64,000 bases of DNA from Clostridia bacterium UC5.1-1C12 (GCA_001305055.1 BBZX01000005.1:62001-126000); one strand, 5' to 3'. Shown: positions 1-9,233, counted from the first letter of the stretch. Numbers and translations are program-made. The notes: generated from the letters alone by a model not told the origin.

Positions 1-488
1 ACGGTAAGCATCAGATAAGCACCGATTGAAAAATATTTGCATTCCTGCGGTAATTCAAGCATTAAGACGATCGCTTCATCTTCACGCAGCTTATAAGACC
101 AGCCGACCGGCGCAAAATATGGATTAGCCGGGGCATTTTCAATTGCCGGATCATCAAATTTGCCAGCTTCCTCATCCGCCCAGTTAAGTGCTGCAATCCC
201 CTTGGCAGCATTCTGTTCAGGTGCCGGCGGCAGGAAGGCTACCTGATAGCTTGATCCCTGATTATTGCCGAAGCAGGAAGTCAGCTGTCCCTTACTGGCT
301 AGCTCAAGCGTATCCACTTCTTTATAAGTCCCTTCCTGAACATAGTAATTTTCTTCAAGACGGGCAGCAAAGCTATCCAGATTTACCGCTTTATCATTCA
401 GCTTGTCTGAGGATATTCCGGTAATGTTAGAACATCCGGCCATAAGCAGCATCGCACTCAGTGTTGCTGCAATCATTTTCTTTTTCAT
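1..488 (-). CDS. lipoprotein of unknown function (3' end outside window)
   Basis: The reading frame opens with ATG after a good ribosome site (AAAAGGAG) and runs off the left edge, so only the first ~162 residues are visible. The N-terminus is a lipoprotein signal: positive residues, a hydrophobic core and the lipobox LLMAGC, so the mature protein should be lipid-anchored outside the membrane. The rest is acidic and proline/glycine-containing, with no family I recognise. It is divergently transcribed from the DUF1836 gene, and the two start regions share about 150 bp. Confidence 0.75.
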   Translation of the reverse strand, partial: MKKKMIAATLSAMLLMAGCSNITGISSDKLNDKAVNLDSFAARLEENYYVQEGTYKEVDTLELASKGQLTSCFGNNQGSSYQVAFLPPAPEQNAAKGIAALNWADEEAGKFDDPAIENAPANPYFAPVGWSYKLREDEAIVLMLELPQECKYFSIGAYLMLT

Positions 489-575
489 AAAACGCTCCTT
501 TTAATGTTCGACATATCATTATCAAATGTCAAACATTAGATTAACACATCTAAGACATTTTGTAAACCCTGATTA

Positions 576-604
576 TTGACGGAATCATGGTTGCATGCTA
601 CAAT
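576..604 (+). promoter_or_regulatory. sigma-A promoter of the DUF1836 gene
   Basis: TTGACG, a 17-bp spacer, then TACAAT preceded by TG (extended -10). An upstream ATG at 595 lies inside the -10 element, so it cannot be the start. This decides for the start at 637. Confidence 0.8.
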
Positions 605-636
605 TTCCAAAACAGACATCGAAAGAGGTGAGCCCT

Positions 637-1137
637 ATGAATCGTGAAGACGCCATACAAGAAGCCCGTAATTTCCATTGTCCGCGCTATCATGAACTGC
701 CGGATATGGGGCTTTATCTGGAACAGGTCATTAATGTTGTGACTTCCGCGCTCACACCGATCAGCCTGCAGGGCAATGAGATCATCACCGGTGCCATGAT
801 CAGCAATTATATAAAAAATAACGCTCTGCCTTCACCAGTTAAAAAGAAATATTATCGTCAGCATCTTTGCTACATGATCGTTTTAGGTATTTTAAAACAA
901 GTCTTTACGGTTCAGCAGATTGGCCAGTTCTTTCAAATCCAGCAAGAAACGTATGATCTTCAGACAGCCTATGACTATTTCTGTGCTGAATTTGAAAATG
1001 CGTTAAGAGAAGCCTTTGACTTTACCGGCGAACCGCTGCCTTCGCTTGAAACAAAACGCACGCAGCAAACGATTCTTGTCCGCGCGATGGTATTGGCTGC
1101 CGCTAACCGCGTCTATGTAGAAAAGGTTTATCTTTAA
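637..1137 (+). CDS. DUF1836 family protein, probable DNA-binding regulator
   Basis: A 166-residue protein matching the DUF1836 pattern: an N-terminal ELPDMGLYLEQVI segment, then an ITGAMISNYIK...PVKKKYYRQHL stretch resembling a MerR-like winged helix, then LCYMIVLGILKQVFT. Members are thought to be small HTH regulators; the target is unknown. The start at 637 is chosen because AGAGGTG lies 6 nt upstream and the promoter -10 covers the earlier ATG. The gene is monocistronic, between its own promoter and a terminator. It could control the divergent lipoprotein gene, but nothing in the sequence proves that. Confidence 0.8.
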   Translation: MNREDAIQEARNFHCPRYHELPDMGLYLEQVINVVTSALTPISLQGNEIITGAMISNYIKNNALPSPVKKKYYRQHLCYMIVLGILKQVFTVQQIGQFFQIQQETYDLQTAYDYFCAEFENALREAFDFTGEPLPSLETKRTQQTILVRAMVLAAANRVYVEKVYL

Positions 1138-1151
1138 TCAGTTATAAAATT

Positions 1152-1178
1152 AAAACACTGCATGCAGTGTTCTTTTAT
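1152..1178 (+). terminator. intrinsic terminator after the DUF1836 gene
   Basis: A 16-bp perfect palindrome (ACACTGCA/TGCAGTGT) followed by a T-rich run. Confidence 0.65.
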
Positions 1179-1186
1179 TATACGAA

Positions 1187-1210
1187 GCAAAAAGCCAGCT
1201 TTCGCTGACT
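1187..1210 (-). terminator. intrinsic terminator of the fructose-family PTS operon
   Basis: On the minus strand AGTCAGC-GAAA-GCTGGCT then TTTTTG: a 7-bp stem with one G-U pair and a GNRA-type tetraloop, just after the EIIC stop codon. Confidence 0.8.
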
Positions 1211-1215
1211 CATGC

Positions 1216-2283
1216 TTAATTATTAACTACTGCTTTTTCCTCTTTTTGTTCAATTGGTTTGCGCAATAAGCCCATCATAACAGCCGCAACGATCGTACCA
1301 ACCACGATAGCTACAACAAAGCCTACTTTGCCGTCGACCATCGGCAGGGTAATAAAGCTGCCATGCGGAACCGGTGAGGATACACCTGTCAACGAGGCGA
1401 TCACCGCTGCGACAATACAGCCCGTAATCGTTGACGGCAGAATATGCTTCAAATCAGCTATTACAAATGGAATCGCTCCCTCGGTAATGCCCATGAAACC
1501 CATAATACCTGCAGTCTTAGCCGCATTGCGGTCAGCCTGCGTCCATTTATTTTTAAACAATACAGTTGATAAGAAAATAGCCATTGGCGGAATACCAGGG
1601 CATACACGATAAATACCGTTTGGCCCCATAACACCTTCCGCAATCAATGCAATAGTAAACATCGTCACTGTCTTAGTGATCGGTCCACCCATATCAATTT
1701 CACAGATCGCACCGATAATGATTGCGAATAAGAGCTGATTAGTGCCGTTCATATTAGTTAGAAAATCCATTAAGATATTAATCAATTCACCCATTGGGTT
1801 AGCAATACAATAAATATAGAAGATACCTAAAACAAATGTCGAAACAACCGGTACAATTAAAATTGGCATAATTGATTTAATCGTGTTGGGAACCTTCCAG
1901 TTCTTCATCCAGCGAACAAAATAACCCGCTAATATACCTAAAATCAAAGCACCCAGAAAACCTGTCTTAGCCCCTGTATCGCCAATCGTATTATTTGCGA
2001 TATACCCTAAAATAAAGCCCGGCACCAAACCTGGACGGCCGGCAATCGAATAAGCGATATAAGCGGCTAATACCGGAATCATCATAAATAAACCAGCCGC
2101 ACCGATAATTTTTAAGTTAGCCATAAATGAGTTGGCAACGACGATACCGGTAGAGGTCGCATCACCGCCCAGCAATGAGAATGAGAACAGGATACCGCCG
2201 GCAACAACTAACGGCATCATGTATGATGTTCCTGTCAACAACGCTTTTTGAATATTTTTTAATTCTTTCTTTAACCCTTCCAT
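1216..2283 (-). CDS. PTS fructose-family transporter subunit EIIC
   Basis: A 355-residue polytopic membrane protein, about ten hydrophobic segments, with the fructose-family EIIC signatures GTSYMMPLVVAGGILF near the N-terminus, GFLGALILGILAGY and GAIPFVIAD...GSFITLP near the C-terminus. It forms the sugar channel and works with the separate EIIA and EIIB proteins encoded just upstream. Ribosome site AAAAGGAG. It is the last gene of the operon and ends at a terminator. The neighbours (polyol dehydrogenase family, aldolase, isomerase) suggest the substrate is not fructose itself but a polyol or sugar acid; that is inference. Confidence 0.9.
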   Translation of the reverse strand: MEGLKKELKNIQKALLTGTSYMMPLVVAGGILFSFSLLGGDATSTGIVVANSFMANLKIIGAAGLFMMIPVLAAYIAYSIAGRPGLVPGFILGYIANNTIGDTGAKTGFLGALILGILAGYFVRWMKNWKVPNTIKSIMPILIVPVVSTFVLGIFYIYCIANPMGELINILMDFLTNMNGTNQLLFAIIIGAICEIDMGGPITKTVTMFTIALIAEGVMGPNGIYRVCPGIPPMAIFLSTVLFKNKWTQADRNAAKTAGIMGFMGITEGAIPFVIADLKHILPSTITGCIVAAVIASLTGVSSPVPHGSFITLPMVDGKVGFVVAIVVGTIVAAVMMGLLRKPIEQKEEKAVVNN

Positions 2284-2295
2284 AATGTTCTCCTT

Positions 2296-2610
2296 TTATT
2301 TTAGTCCATAATGCTCTAATGCTTTATCTAAAATCCGTTCAGGATATGAAATAGCTTCATCAACATTGCCATAATAAACGTTCTTCCCCTCGAAACGTTC
2401 TTCCTCCTCGATTTGAATGCTGACAGCTAAAATAATCATATCCGCACGGTCAATATCCTCTTCACTCAATTCATTTTCAATACCGATACTTCCCTGTGTT
2501 TCAATGTGATACTCATACCCGCGCCTTCTGCACTCTGCCTCTAATGACTCCTGAGCCATATACGTATGAGCAATTCCTGTCGGACAAGCCGTAATACCAA
2601 CTACAAACAT
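2296..2610 (-). CDS. PTS fructose-family subunit EIIB
   Basis: A 104-residue soluble phosphocarrier. The phosphorylated cysteine is Cys9 in the motif ITACPTGIAHTYMA, diagnostic of the fructose-type EIIB domain. It passes phosphate from the EIIA protein (its start codon directly follows the EIIA stop) to the incoming sugar bound by EIIC. A normal single-domain length. The tight TAA-ATG spacing with EIIA implies translational coupling. Confidence 0.92.
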   Translation of the reverse strand: MFVVGITACPTGIAHTYMAQESLEAECRRRGYEYHIETQGSIGIENELSEEDIDRADMIILAVSIQIEEEERFEGKNVYYGNVDEAISYPERILDKALEHYGLK

Positions 2611-3072
2611 TTAATTCAGCTCCTTTGCGATATCTTCGTTAATTTTTTCTAAATATTGAAATGCTTCATCATTATTTTTACACGCCAACAGCTTTTCTCT
2701 GAATTCCTGCTTCATCAGATTTTTACTGATTTGAGAAATCAGCTTCAAATGAATCACATTTTTTCTGCTTTCCGGTACGCCGATCATAAACAGCAGATCA
2801 ACCTCCTTTTGTTCATTTCCCCATAATATCGTATGTTTGGGTTTCATAAAGCCAACAAAAGCTTCGCGGACTGTGTCGCTCATACCATGCGGAATAGCTA
2901 CGCCAAAACCGACAGCGGTAGAAAACTCTTCTTCACGATGATAGATGGCTTTTAAAAAGCTCTCCTCATCCTCTACAACCTGAAGCTGAACCGCCTGATG
3001 GACGAGCTTTTCAATAGCTTCACTCTGACTGTCAACTTCTTCATCTACAAATACAAGTTCTTTTTTAATCAT
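2611..3072 (-). CDS. PTS fructose/mannitol-type subunit EIIA
   Basis: A 153-residue EIIA (PTS_EIIA_2 fold). The phosphorylated histidine is His62 in GFGVAIPHGM. It accepts phosphate from HPr and donates to EIIB. Its start overlaps by 8 bp the end of the PRD regulator gene when that gene is read with its two frame corrections, so regulator and EIIA are translationally coupled. The regulator carries its own EIIA-like domain, so this is a second, transport-dedicated copy. Confidence 0.9.
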   Translation of the reverse strand: MIKKELVFVDEEVDSQSEAIEKLVHQAVQLQVVEDEESFLKAIYHREEEFSTAVGFGVAIPHGMSDTVREAFVGFMKPKHTILWGNEQKEVDLLFMIGVPESRKNVIHLKLISQISKNLMKQEFREKLLACKNNDEAFQYLEKINEDIAKELN

Positions 3073-4994
3073 AATATTCCCCTATTCCTAACAGTACCTG
3101 AATCGTACGTTGATCAATATTCTGTCTGAATGCCTCTGCCAGCTCACGGCTTTTAATAAGGCAGTATAAATCATCTAAAATTTTTTACTGATCGTCAGAT
3201 CATTTTCCGCGATATTGAAGAAAATAACGAGCTTGACGGTGTGATTTTTCCATTTTTTGCTGTTTTAAGCAAATAGAAACTGATAATTGTTTTATTAACC
3301 AGCTTGATATCGCCATGCGGCAGCGCGATCTGATAAATATTATCCGTAGAACCTACTGTCTCCCGGCTCAGCATGGACTGGGCATACCCTTCCTTTACAT
3401 AACCGGCCTGCTTCAGCAATTCAGCCATGTTCATGATAATTTCTTCCTTGCTTTCAGCTTCACCTTCGATAATAAAATCAGGATGCAGATAGCACTTTAA
3501 GGTAGATAATTTTAATTCACTTCGTTCATTCTTCGGCGGCTGAAGTATCTGCTGCTGATAGAAAGACATGATATTGCGCAGATCCTCATCTGTGATAACC
3601 GGTGATACGCGGACTACCGGTTTATGAATATCTTCTACATCAACGGTTGATACAATAAAATCAATGCTGTCTAAATTGCAGCGCAGCGCTTTAGAAGTAG
3701 AAGCTGTTTCAATCGCGTTAAAGGCAGGCAGTACCATGCGCAAACGGTTTAAAATAAGCTCTGAGGTTGCGATACCCTGCGGACAGATCAGCAAGATGCG
3801 CTTAGTACGCTGCTGAAGATCGATAAAATTTTGGAAATGAATGACCAGAAAACCAACCTCATCCTCACTGATGTGAATATGCAAGGCATCGGCTTCGCTT
3901 TCCAGTACGACCCAAGTAAGATTAAATAACATCTCAAATTCTCTTTTAATCTGCTTCAGCAATTCATTTTTCAGCTTTAATCCCTTACGCAGACGAAAGG
4001 TCATCGCGTTGAGATGCAGCAGCAGATTATTCCGATATTCCTCATTATCTGAGAATTGAACATAGATCAGCATTTCCATTTTTTGCAGAATCTTTTCAAA
4101 GATTACTCGGTCAGCGTCCATGATTTTCTCAAAATTATGAATCTGAATGCGGTCTGCAACCAAATATTCCACAAGAAATTGAGCATCGCCTTCACTGAAT
4201 TCAACATTCAGCTGCTCGCTCAGTGTTGAGAGAAACTGCTTAGCGAGGATTTGATTCGGCAAAAAGCGAATGCGGTCATAGTCAAGCAGATTGTCTTCAT
4301 CCTGAATATGCCGGCCTGCGGATGCAAAGCTGGCTAATACGATCAACACTGAGGAGATATTGGTCATATAATGTTCAGCGAGGTTTATTTTCACATCCTG
4401 AATATAATCCGTCACTAAGGCGATCACCGCCTGAATGATTTTCATATCATAAAGCGCGCTTAGATGAGCCAGCTTTTCATGAAAGTCATTGCCGATCAGA
4501 AAGCCTTCATTTAATTGAATCAAAGCTTCACAGACACTGCGTTCATTGGCCTCACCGCTGAGGGTGATTTCCTTGTGACTGATATTAAACCGAAGCCCGC
4601 TTGGATTTTCCAGCAGCTGATTCATGGTAAGGATATCTTTGCGGATTGAGCTCTCAGATATGAAGAATTCATCACCGAAGGCATCCAGCGACACCTTGTT
4701 CTGATTCAGCAGAATGCGGTAAACCAATTCCATCCGCCGGCTTTCAATGGAGAACAGATCCGTTTCTTCATCCATTTCTTCATTGACGGCTTTTCCCTTG
4801 ATCACCTCAACACCCTGACCGGGGCTGCGCTGCAATGTATAACCGCGCTGATTGAGTTCAGGTTCAAGCAAATCAAGGTAGGAATAAACCGTCCGCTTTG
4901 AAACATTCAGCTGACGGGCATAGTGTTCCACCGTGCTTTTCTGCTGCTGACGCAGCAAAATATTCAGCAATTCCTTTTGTTTAGCTGACAGCAT
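3065..4994 (-). CDS. PRD-containing transcriptional regulator (MtlR/LicR type)
   Basis: About 643 residues after correction: N-terminal HTH (residues ~5-60, QLNVSKRTVYSYLDLLE), two PTS-regulatory domains, an EIIB-like domain with ICPQGIATSELI, and a C-terminal EIIA-like domain with the LPHGD histidine. Such proteins activate PTS operons and are switched by phosphorylation of their PRD, EIIB and EIIA sites. The start at 4994 is chosen for GGAG 7 nt upstream; it overlaps the aldolase gene by 14 bp. Two single-base losses, both in A6 runs (3253-3258 and 3181-3186), break the last ~60 codons. Restoring both gives a conserved C-terminus ending at 3065. It probably controls this operon. Confidence 0.85.
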
Positions 4995-5613
4995 GGGTTT
5001 CTCCATCAAGCGCTGCTTCAAACCTGCGCAATGATGCAAGCAGTTTTTCATGATCACAGCTTATAATATCCTGTTTTTTAAAAATACCGCCTGCCGAGCC
5101 AACATAATGATAGCCGCTGTTTAAAACTTCCTGTACATTATCCGCATTAACACCGCCAACCGCTAATAATGGCAGATCACCCAATGGCTCCATCACCTTT
5201 TTCGCATAAGTCCAACTCAGCTCATTGGCCGGAAAAACCTTGACAAGATCGGCGCCAAGCTGAAGCTGGGTATAAATTTCATGAGGTGTAAAGGCGGCGG
5301 GAATAGCGATTACATCATGAGCATGGCATGTTTCGATCATCGCTTTCGTATAGCCAACCGGTGAGAGAACAAACGCTGCACCCGCTGCAATGGCTGCTTT
5401 TACTTCATCATGGGTAACGACTGTACCGGCACCGATATGCAGGCAATGCCCGTATTCCTTGGTAATTCTGCTTATGATTTCTAACGCATTTTCAGTATTT
5501 AAGGTTATTTCTACATTCTTTACTTTTGAACTTTGACATAAGGTATCACAAACCGCCTTCACTTGTTCATACGTATAACCTCTTAATATTGATATGACAC
5601 ATCCTTCCATCAT
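4981..5613 (-). CDS. 2-keto-3-deoxy-6-phosphogluconate / 4-hydroxy-2-oxoglutarate aldolase family
   Basis: A 210-residue TIM-barrel aldolase. Class I features are Glu36 (NVEITLNT), the phosphate-binding GAGTV loop, Lys125 in LVKVFPAN as the Schiff-base lysine, and GGVN plus GSAGGIF phosphate loops at the C-terminus. The family cleaves 2-keto-3-deoxy sugar-acid phosphates to pyruvate and an aldehyde phosphate. Ribosome site AAGGAGGGG. It lies between the polyol-dehydrogenase-like gene and the regulator, so it probably performs the carbon-carbon cleavage of the pathway fed by this PTS. The exact substrate cannot be read from sequence. Confidence 0.88.
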   Translation of the reverse strand: MMEGCVISILRGYTYEQVKAVCDTLCQSSKVKNVEITLNTENALEIISRITKEYGHCLHIGAGTVVTHDEVKAAIAAGAAFVLSPVGYTKAMIETCHAHDVIAIPAAFTPHEIYTQLQLGADLVKVFPANELSWTYAKKVMEPLGDLPLLAVGGVNADNVQEVLNSGYHYVGSAGGIFKKQDIISCDHEKLLASLRRFEAALDGETHAVS

Positions 5614-5664
5614 CGACCCCTCCTTTCTGATTTCATTGTATCCTTGATCTCTGATTTTGAAAAT

Positions 5665-6720
5665 TTATGCATTTGCAGGAGGCTGCTGCAAAATGAATAA
5701 TTCATAATAAGCTTTGATCTTTACACATTCCTCATCAGTATAGCTAAATTGATTCAATATTGCGATTCCCTGATGTGTTTCCTCATAGAAATCGTAGACA
5801 CAGGCGGCGGCAATGGTTTCCAGCAGCACATCCCGTCCTCCTTCATGCAATAATTGCAGCGGTTTGTATAAACGCTCATCACTTCCCAGCTTACGGCTGA
5901 CATTGCGCGCGTTGCGTGAAATCGGATCTTTTAAATAAGGATCAGAAAATTTAATCAGCGCATTCTTTGCAAATTGCTGCTGTTCCTCTAAAGGCAGCTG
6001 AAAATATTCGGCTAGCCGCTGATTCATTTCCGGCAGCAGAATCATCAGCTTTTCATGAATTTGAACGTCATTAGCCGCCTCAGCGAGCCATTGATAATGC
6101 CTCAAATAACCTAGATAACAAATTACCGCTGACAGACAATTATATGTGTACAGCTTGCGTCTCATTAATGAAGTAAAATCATCGATCCGCGTTATCCCCT
6201 TCAAAGGCAGAATCAAGCCGCTGTTTTGAATCGGCAGATAATCCAGATCCTGCGAAATCATATCCAAGCCTTCCGCATTTTCTGTCGTGGTAAATACACC
6301 GGCATTCAGAAGCACACAATTATTTGCCGCTGCCTGATCTAAATGAACCAGCAGCTTTTCAGCCGCATTAATGGCATTTTCAAAAAACAGAATGATTAAA
6401 GGAAATTCACGTTCTTTGATCCACTCATTAAGCTGTACAGCGATGTCGGCGTAGTTGGAACAGTCGATAGAAATACATAAAATATCGGCAGCAATGAGTG
6501 CTTCATGCGCCTTTTCACTGCCAAAAACACAGCATTCCTCATAGTTAATTGTCAGCGCCGGCCGGTCATTGAAAAAATGAATCTGATAGCTGTTTTGTTT
6601 GTTGAGGGATTGAATCAAGGCTTCATCCTTATCACAAAAACATAGGTTCACATCATGCAGAAAGCGTGGAATAAACCCGCGCCCGCACTTGCCGGCACCA
6701 AGAATCATAACCCGCTTCAT
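5665..6720 (-). CDS. mannitol-1-phosphate dehydrogenase / altronate oxidoreductase family protein
   Basis: A 351-residue long-chain polyol dehydrogenase. The N-terminal NAD-binding loop is GAGKCGRGF (residues 8-16). The C-terminal domain has KLYTYNCLSAVICYLGY. In this family the catalytic set is Lys, Asn five residues later and His three after that. Here Lys189 and Asn194 are present but the His position is Ser197, so activity or substrate may differ from true MtlD. The start codon overlaps the sugar-isomerase stop (ATGA) once that gene is corrected. It probably interconverts a polyol or sugar acid phosphate imported by the PTS with the keto form. Confidence 0.78.
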   Translation of the reverse strand: MKRVMILGAGKCGRGFIPRFLHDVNLCFCDKDEALIQSLNKQNSYQIHFFNDRPALTINYEECCVFGSEKAHEALIAADILCISIDCSNYADIAVQLNEWIKEREFPLIILFFENAINAAEKLLVHLDQAAANNCVLLNAGVFTTTENAEGLDMISQDLDYLPIQNSGLILPLKGITRIDDFTSLMRRKLYTYNCLSAVICYLGYLRHYQWLAEAANDVQIHEKLMILLPEMNQRLAEYFQLPLEEQQQFAKNALIKFSDPYLKDPISRNARNVSRKLGSDERLYKPLQLLHEGGRDVLLETIAAACVYDFYEETHQGIAILNQFSYTDEECVKIKAYYELFILQQPPANA

Positions 6721-7591
6721 TGCAGCACCTGCATCAAGAAAGCATAGCTTTCAGCTTCAAGCTGCCACGCGTGGTCACGTTCTTTTTCACGAATTTCCAC
6801 AGCAACGCTGATTTCACCTGTAAGATAGCGATCCATCATTTTTTGACGGCACGGGCACTCTCAAGCGTTAAAAAGCCCTCTTCACAAAAATTCAAATGAT
6901 GGTCGCCGTAAAGCGGTGATTGTTTATCTAAAACGGCATTCGCAAAGTGTACCCGGACAATATAGGGTGCCAATGCGGCAAAGGATGTTTCAAAATCATC
7001 TTCATTTAAAGCCATGTGGGCGCTGTCCCAGCATAAACAAACCTGCTTATTTTCTATGGCAGATGCCGGCAGGCGATGCATAAAGCTTAAGACTGTCTCA
7101 GTAGTGCCAAGGACATTGCACTTATGGGCAAATTGATCCAAAGGCTCGATAATCAGTTTAAATGGATAGGACTTGGTATTGATTTCATCAAGCAGTTCAC
7201 TTACTGATTTCACAAAAGCGTCAATCCCTTCATTAAGTGTCGTCTCAATGCCGCCGCTGGCAATACCCAGCCACGTGCATGGGCCAAGTGCCGCAAGCTG
7301 CATCATTTCCTTTACTTTTTCAACAGCTGAAAGTCGGTTTGACTCATTGACTGAGGATAGATTCAGTCCAGCCCGTGACAGCTCTCCGGTAATCCAAAAC
7401 GTCAGCTGTTCGGATTTAAATACTTCATCACAGACAGCTCGCACTGACGCTTCCTTCATGAGACGTGTTTCAATACTCGCATACCGTTTCAGTTCCCCTA
7501 AACGCTGATAAAGCTGACACAGATCCTGCTCATTATGAGTCAGCGGATCAAGTATATTAGATACTAATATTGATGGTTGATAAATAGGCAT
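6717..7591 (-). CDS. sugar phosphate isomerase/epimerase (xylose isomerase-like TIM barrel)
   Basis: About 291 residues after correcting one lost base in the T6 run at 6839-6844; otherwise the frame stops after AVKK. Features typical of the AP-endonuclease-2/xylose-isomerase fold are the metal-ligand region LIIEPLD, CWDSAHMAL and VHFANAV. Ribosome site AAGGAGG at 9 nt. It is the first gene of the operon isomerase, dehydrogenase, aldolase, regulator, EIIA, EIIB, EIIC, all overlapping or closely packed. It probably epimerises or isomerises a ketose (phosphate) intermediate. Confidence 0.8.
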
Positions 7592-7653
7592 AAGGTTAAA
7601 CCTCCTTCATAGTTTCATTTTATCAAAGCTGAAGCGTATAAGCCGATAATCTC

Positions 7654-7672
7654 TTTCAACAGCCTGTTGAAA
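7654..7672. promoter_or_regulatory. 19-bp perfect palindrome upstream of the PTS operon, probable operator
   Basis: Arms TTTCAACAG and CTGTTGAAA around a central C, about 65 bp upstream of the first gene. No T-run on either side, so it is not an intrinsic terminator, and it does not match the cre consensus. Probably a binding site for the operon's regulator. Confidence 0.45.
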
Positions 7673-7764
7673 AAAGCTGTCGTAATCTCAGGCATACTCA
7701 TTCTATCAACTGAGTGATTCATTATCAAATCATCAAGCACACAAGTTACTGGTAATTCCAACCA

Positions 7765-7787
7765 GAAAAAGGAGGCTTTGGCCCCCT
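7765..7787 (-). terminator. intrinsic terminator of the glycosyltransferase gene
   Basis: Minus strand AGGGGGC-CAAA-GCCTCCT followed by TTTTTC. Confidence 0.8.
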
Positions 7788-7811
7788 ATAGTGTAATTCA
7801 AATAAATCAGA

Positions 7812-8798
7812 TCATTGATAATTTCGAAACAGGCGATACATATGCCGCAGCAGCCATTCGATGGTATACAGCTGATGTTCCAGCAGCCAGTTCTGGAAGC
7901 GGGCAAAAACTGAAGTATATGCCAAAAGCGGCTTTAATGCCGTCAGGTCTTCATTCAGCTTATCCTTCATCCAGTCCTTCTTCATTAACCGATAATAAAA
8001 GCCTTTAGCATCCAGTATATTCAAATTCATAGCTAAAATACTGCGATAGATTTCAGCAATATCCCTTTCCTTTAAGTGATAGACAGGAAGCAGTGCATAG
8101 ACTTCCTGGCGCATCTGCTCAACATACAGAAAACTGTTGCTGTTTACGGTTCTGGAAAGACTGCTGCCGCCCCAACAATAATGATAATAAGGCCGATTAA
8201 TTACAAGTATCTGATCAACTGCCAGCAAATAATTCATATTAAACACCAGATCTTCACCGCAATGCAGATCCTCTTTGAAACGCAGCTTTCTATCCATGAT
8301 GATCTGACGTTCATAAAGTTTGTTGCAAGGTGAATTTAACAGACTTTTACGGCTGAATACCGCTAATTCCGATTTATTACATAGACTTACCGCCTGTTTC
8401 TCATCATAGACATGAATATAAGCTTTATTCTCGGTTTCTAAAACATAACCGCACATAACTAAAACGGAAGCCTTGGCCTGCGCCGCAAGAGCAGCTGTCA
8501 TTTCCGCATCAATTACGTCATCGGAATCAACAAAAAGCAAATAACGTCCGGTGGCCTCTTCAATGCCTTTATTCCGGGCCGCCGATACTCCCTGATGTTC
8601 GATTTGGAATAATTGAATGCGCTGATCCTTTTCCATATAGCTTTGACACACGGCTAAGGTCTGATCTGTGCTGCCATCATCAACAATAAGAATCTTTAAG
8701 TCATGAAATGTCTGAGCAAGGATAGAATCCAGACAGCGGCCAATTTTATCTTCACGGTTATAAACCGGTATGATGATACTAATACATCCGCTATCCAT
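7812..8798 (-). CDS. family 2 glycosyltransferase
   Basis: A 328-residue GT-A-fold glycosyltransferase: N-terminal CISIIIPVYNRE, nucleotide-binding VDDGSTD, and the metal-binding VDSDDV at about residue 90, followed by a CGED acidic motif. Such enzymes add sugars to cell-wall polysaccharide, teichoic acid or glycolipid. The start at 8798 is chosen because AAAGGGGG precedes it by 7 nt, and the upstream ATG at 8831 falls inside the -10 box. A single-gene unit with its own promoter and terminator; acceptor and donor unknown. Confidence 0.88.
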   Translation of the reverse strand: MDSGCISIIIPVYNREDKIGRCLDSILAQTFHDLKILIVDDGSTDQTLAVCQSYMEKDQRIQLFQIEHQGVSAARNKGIEEATGRYLLFVDSDDVIDAEMTAALAAQAKASVLVMCGYVLETENKAYIHVYDEKQAVSLCNKSELAVFSRKSLLNSPCNKLYERQIIMDRKLRFKEDLHCGEDLVFNMNYLLAVDQILVINRPYYHYCWGGSSLSRTVNSNSFLYVEQMRQEVYALLPVYHLKERDIAEIYRSILAMNLNILDAKGFYYRLMKKDWMKDKLNEDLTALKPLLAYTSVFARFQNWLLEHQLYTIEWLLRHMYRLFRNYQ

Positions 8799-8829
8799 CT
8801 GCATTCCCCCTTTATCATAAGACAACGAC

Positions 8830-8859
8830 ATTATATCAAAGAATTATGATTAAATGCAA
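8830..8859 (-). promoter_or_regulatory. sigma-A promoter of the glycosyltransferase gene
   Basis: TTGCAT, 18-bp spacer, perfect TATAAT, about 30 bp upstream of the chosen start. Confidence 0.75.
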
Positions 8860-9013
8860 AAATACGCCAATTAAGCTATTTTTATTTTGACATTGTTATA
8901 ATGATAATTTGAATACAGACTCTAAAATGTACTCATTGAAGGACTAGAAACAAGCATTATAGCTTTCTTTTCTTTTATTTTAAGGCATAAATTGGACATT
9001 GATAGCACTAATC

Positions 9014-9039
9014 AAAAAAACGCCTATTTCTAGACGTTT
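9014..9039 (-). terminator. intrinsic terminator of tRNA-Glu
   Basis: Minus strand stem ACGTCT/AGGCGT with a 6-nt loop, then a run of seven T. Confidence 0.85.
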
Positions 9040-9048
9040 ATTAGTATA

Positions 9049-9123
9049 TGGTGACTCGTACGGGGTTCGAACCGTAAATGCTGCCTTGAGAGGGCAGTGT
9101 GTTAACCATTTCACCAACGAGCC
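9049..9123 (-). tRNA. tRNA-Glu (anticodon CUC)
   Basis: A 75-nt cloverleaf. The acceptor stem pairs GGCTCGT with ACGAGTC (one G-U), the anticodon stem CTGCC/GGCAG encloses loop CTCTCAA giving anticodon CUC, the T-arm has GGTTCGAACCC, and the 3' CCA is encoded. This is the minor glutamate isoacceptor. It is followed by its own terminator and stands alone. Confidence 0.95.
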
Positions 9124-9161
9124 GTATATATATATTACTCCTATTCAGCATCAAATTCAAG

Positions 9162-9198
9162 AAAAAAGCTCAACAATTCATAAAAATTGCTGAGCTTT
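9162..9198 (-). terminator. intrinsic terminator of the small secreted protein pair
   Basis: Minus strand stem AAAGCTCAGCAATT/AATTGTTGAGCTTT with a 6-nt loop and a T-run: long and stable, just past the downstream stop codon. Confidence 0.85.
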
Positions 9199-9233
9199 AC
9201 ATTTACATTATCGAAAACTCATAATTTAATTAC

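Noticed and set aside
8885..8905. TTGACA close to TATAAT upstream of the tRNA, plus strand
   Set aside because: Only 4 bp separate the two boxes, so they cannot form one promoter, and no gene follows on that strand.
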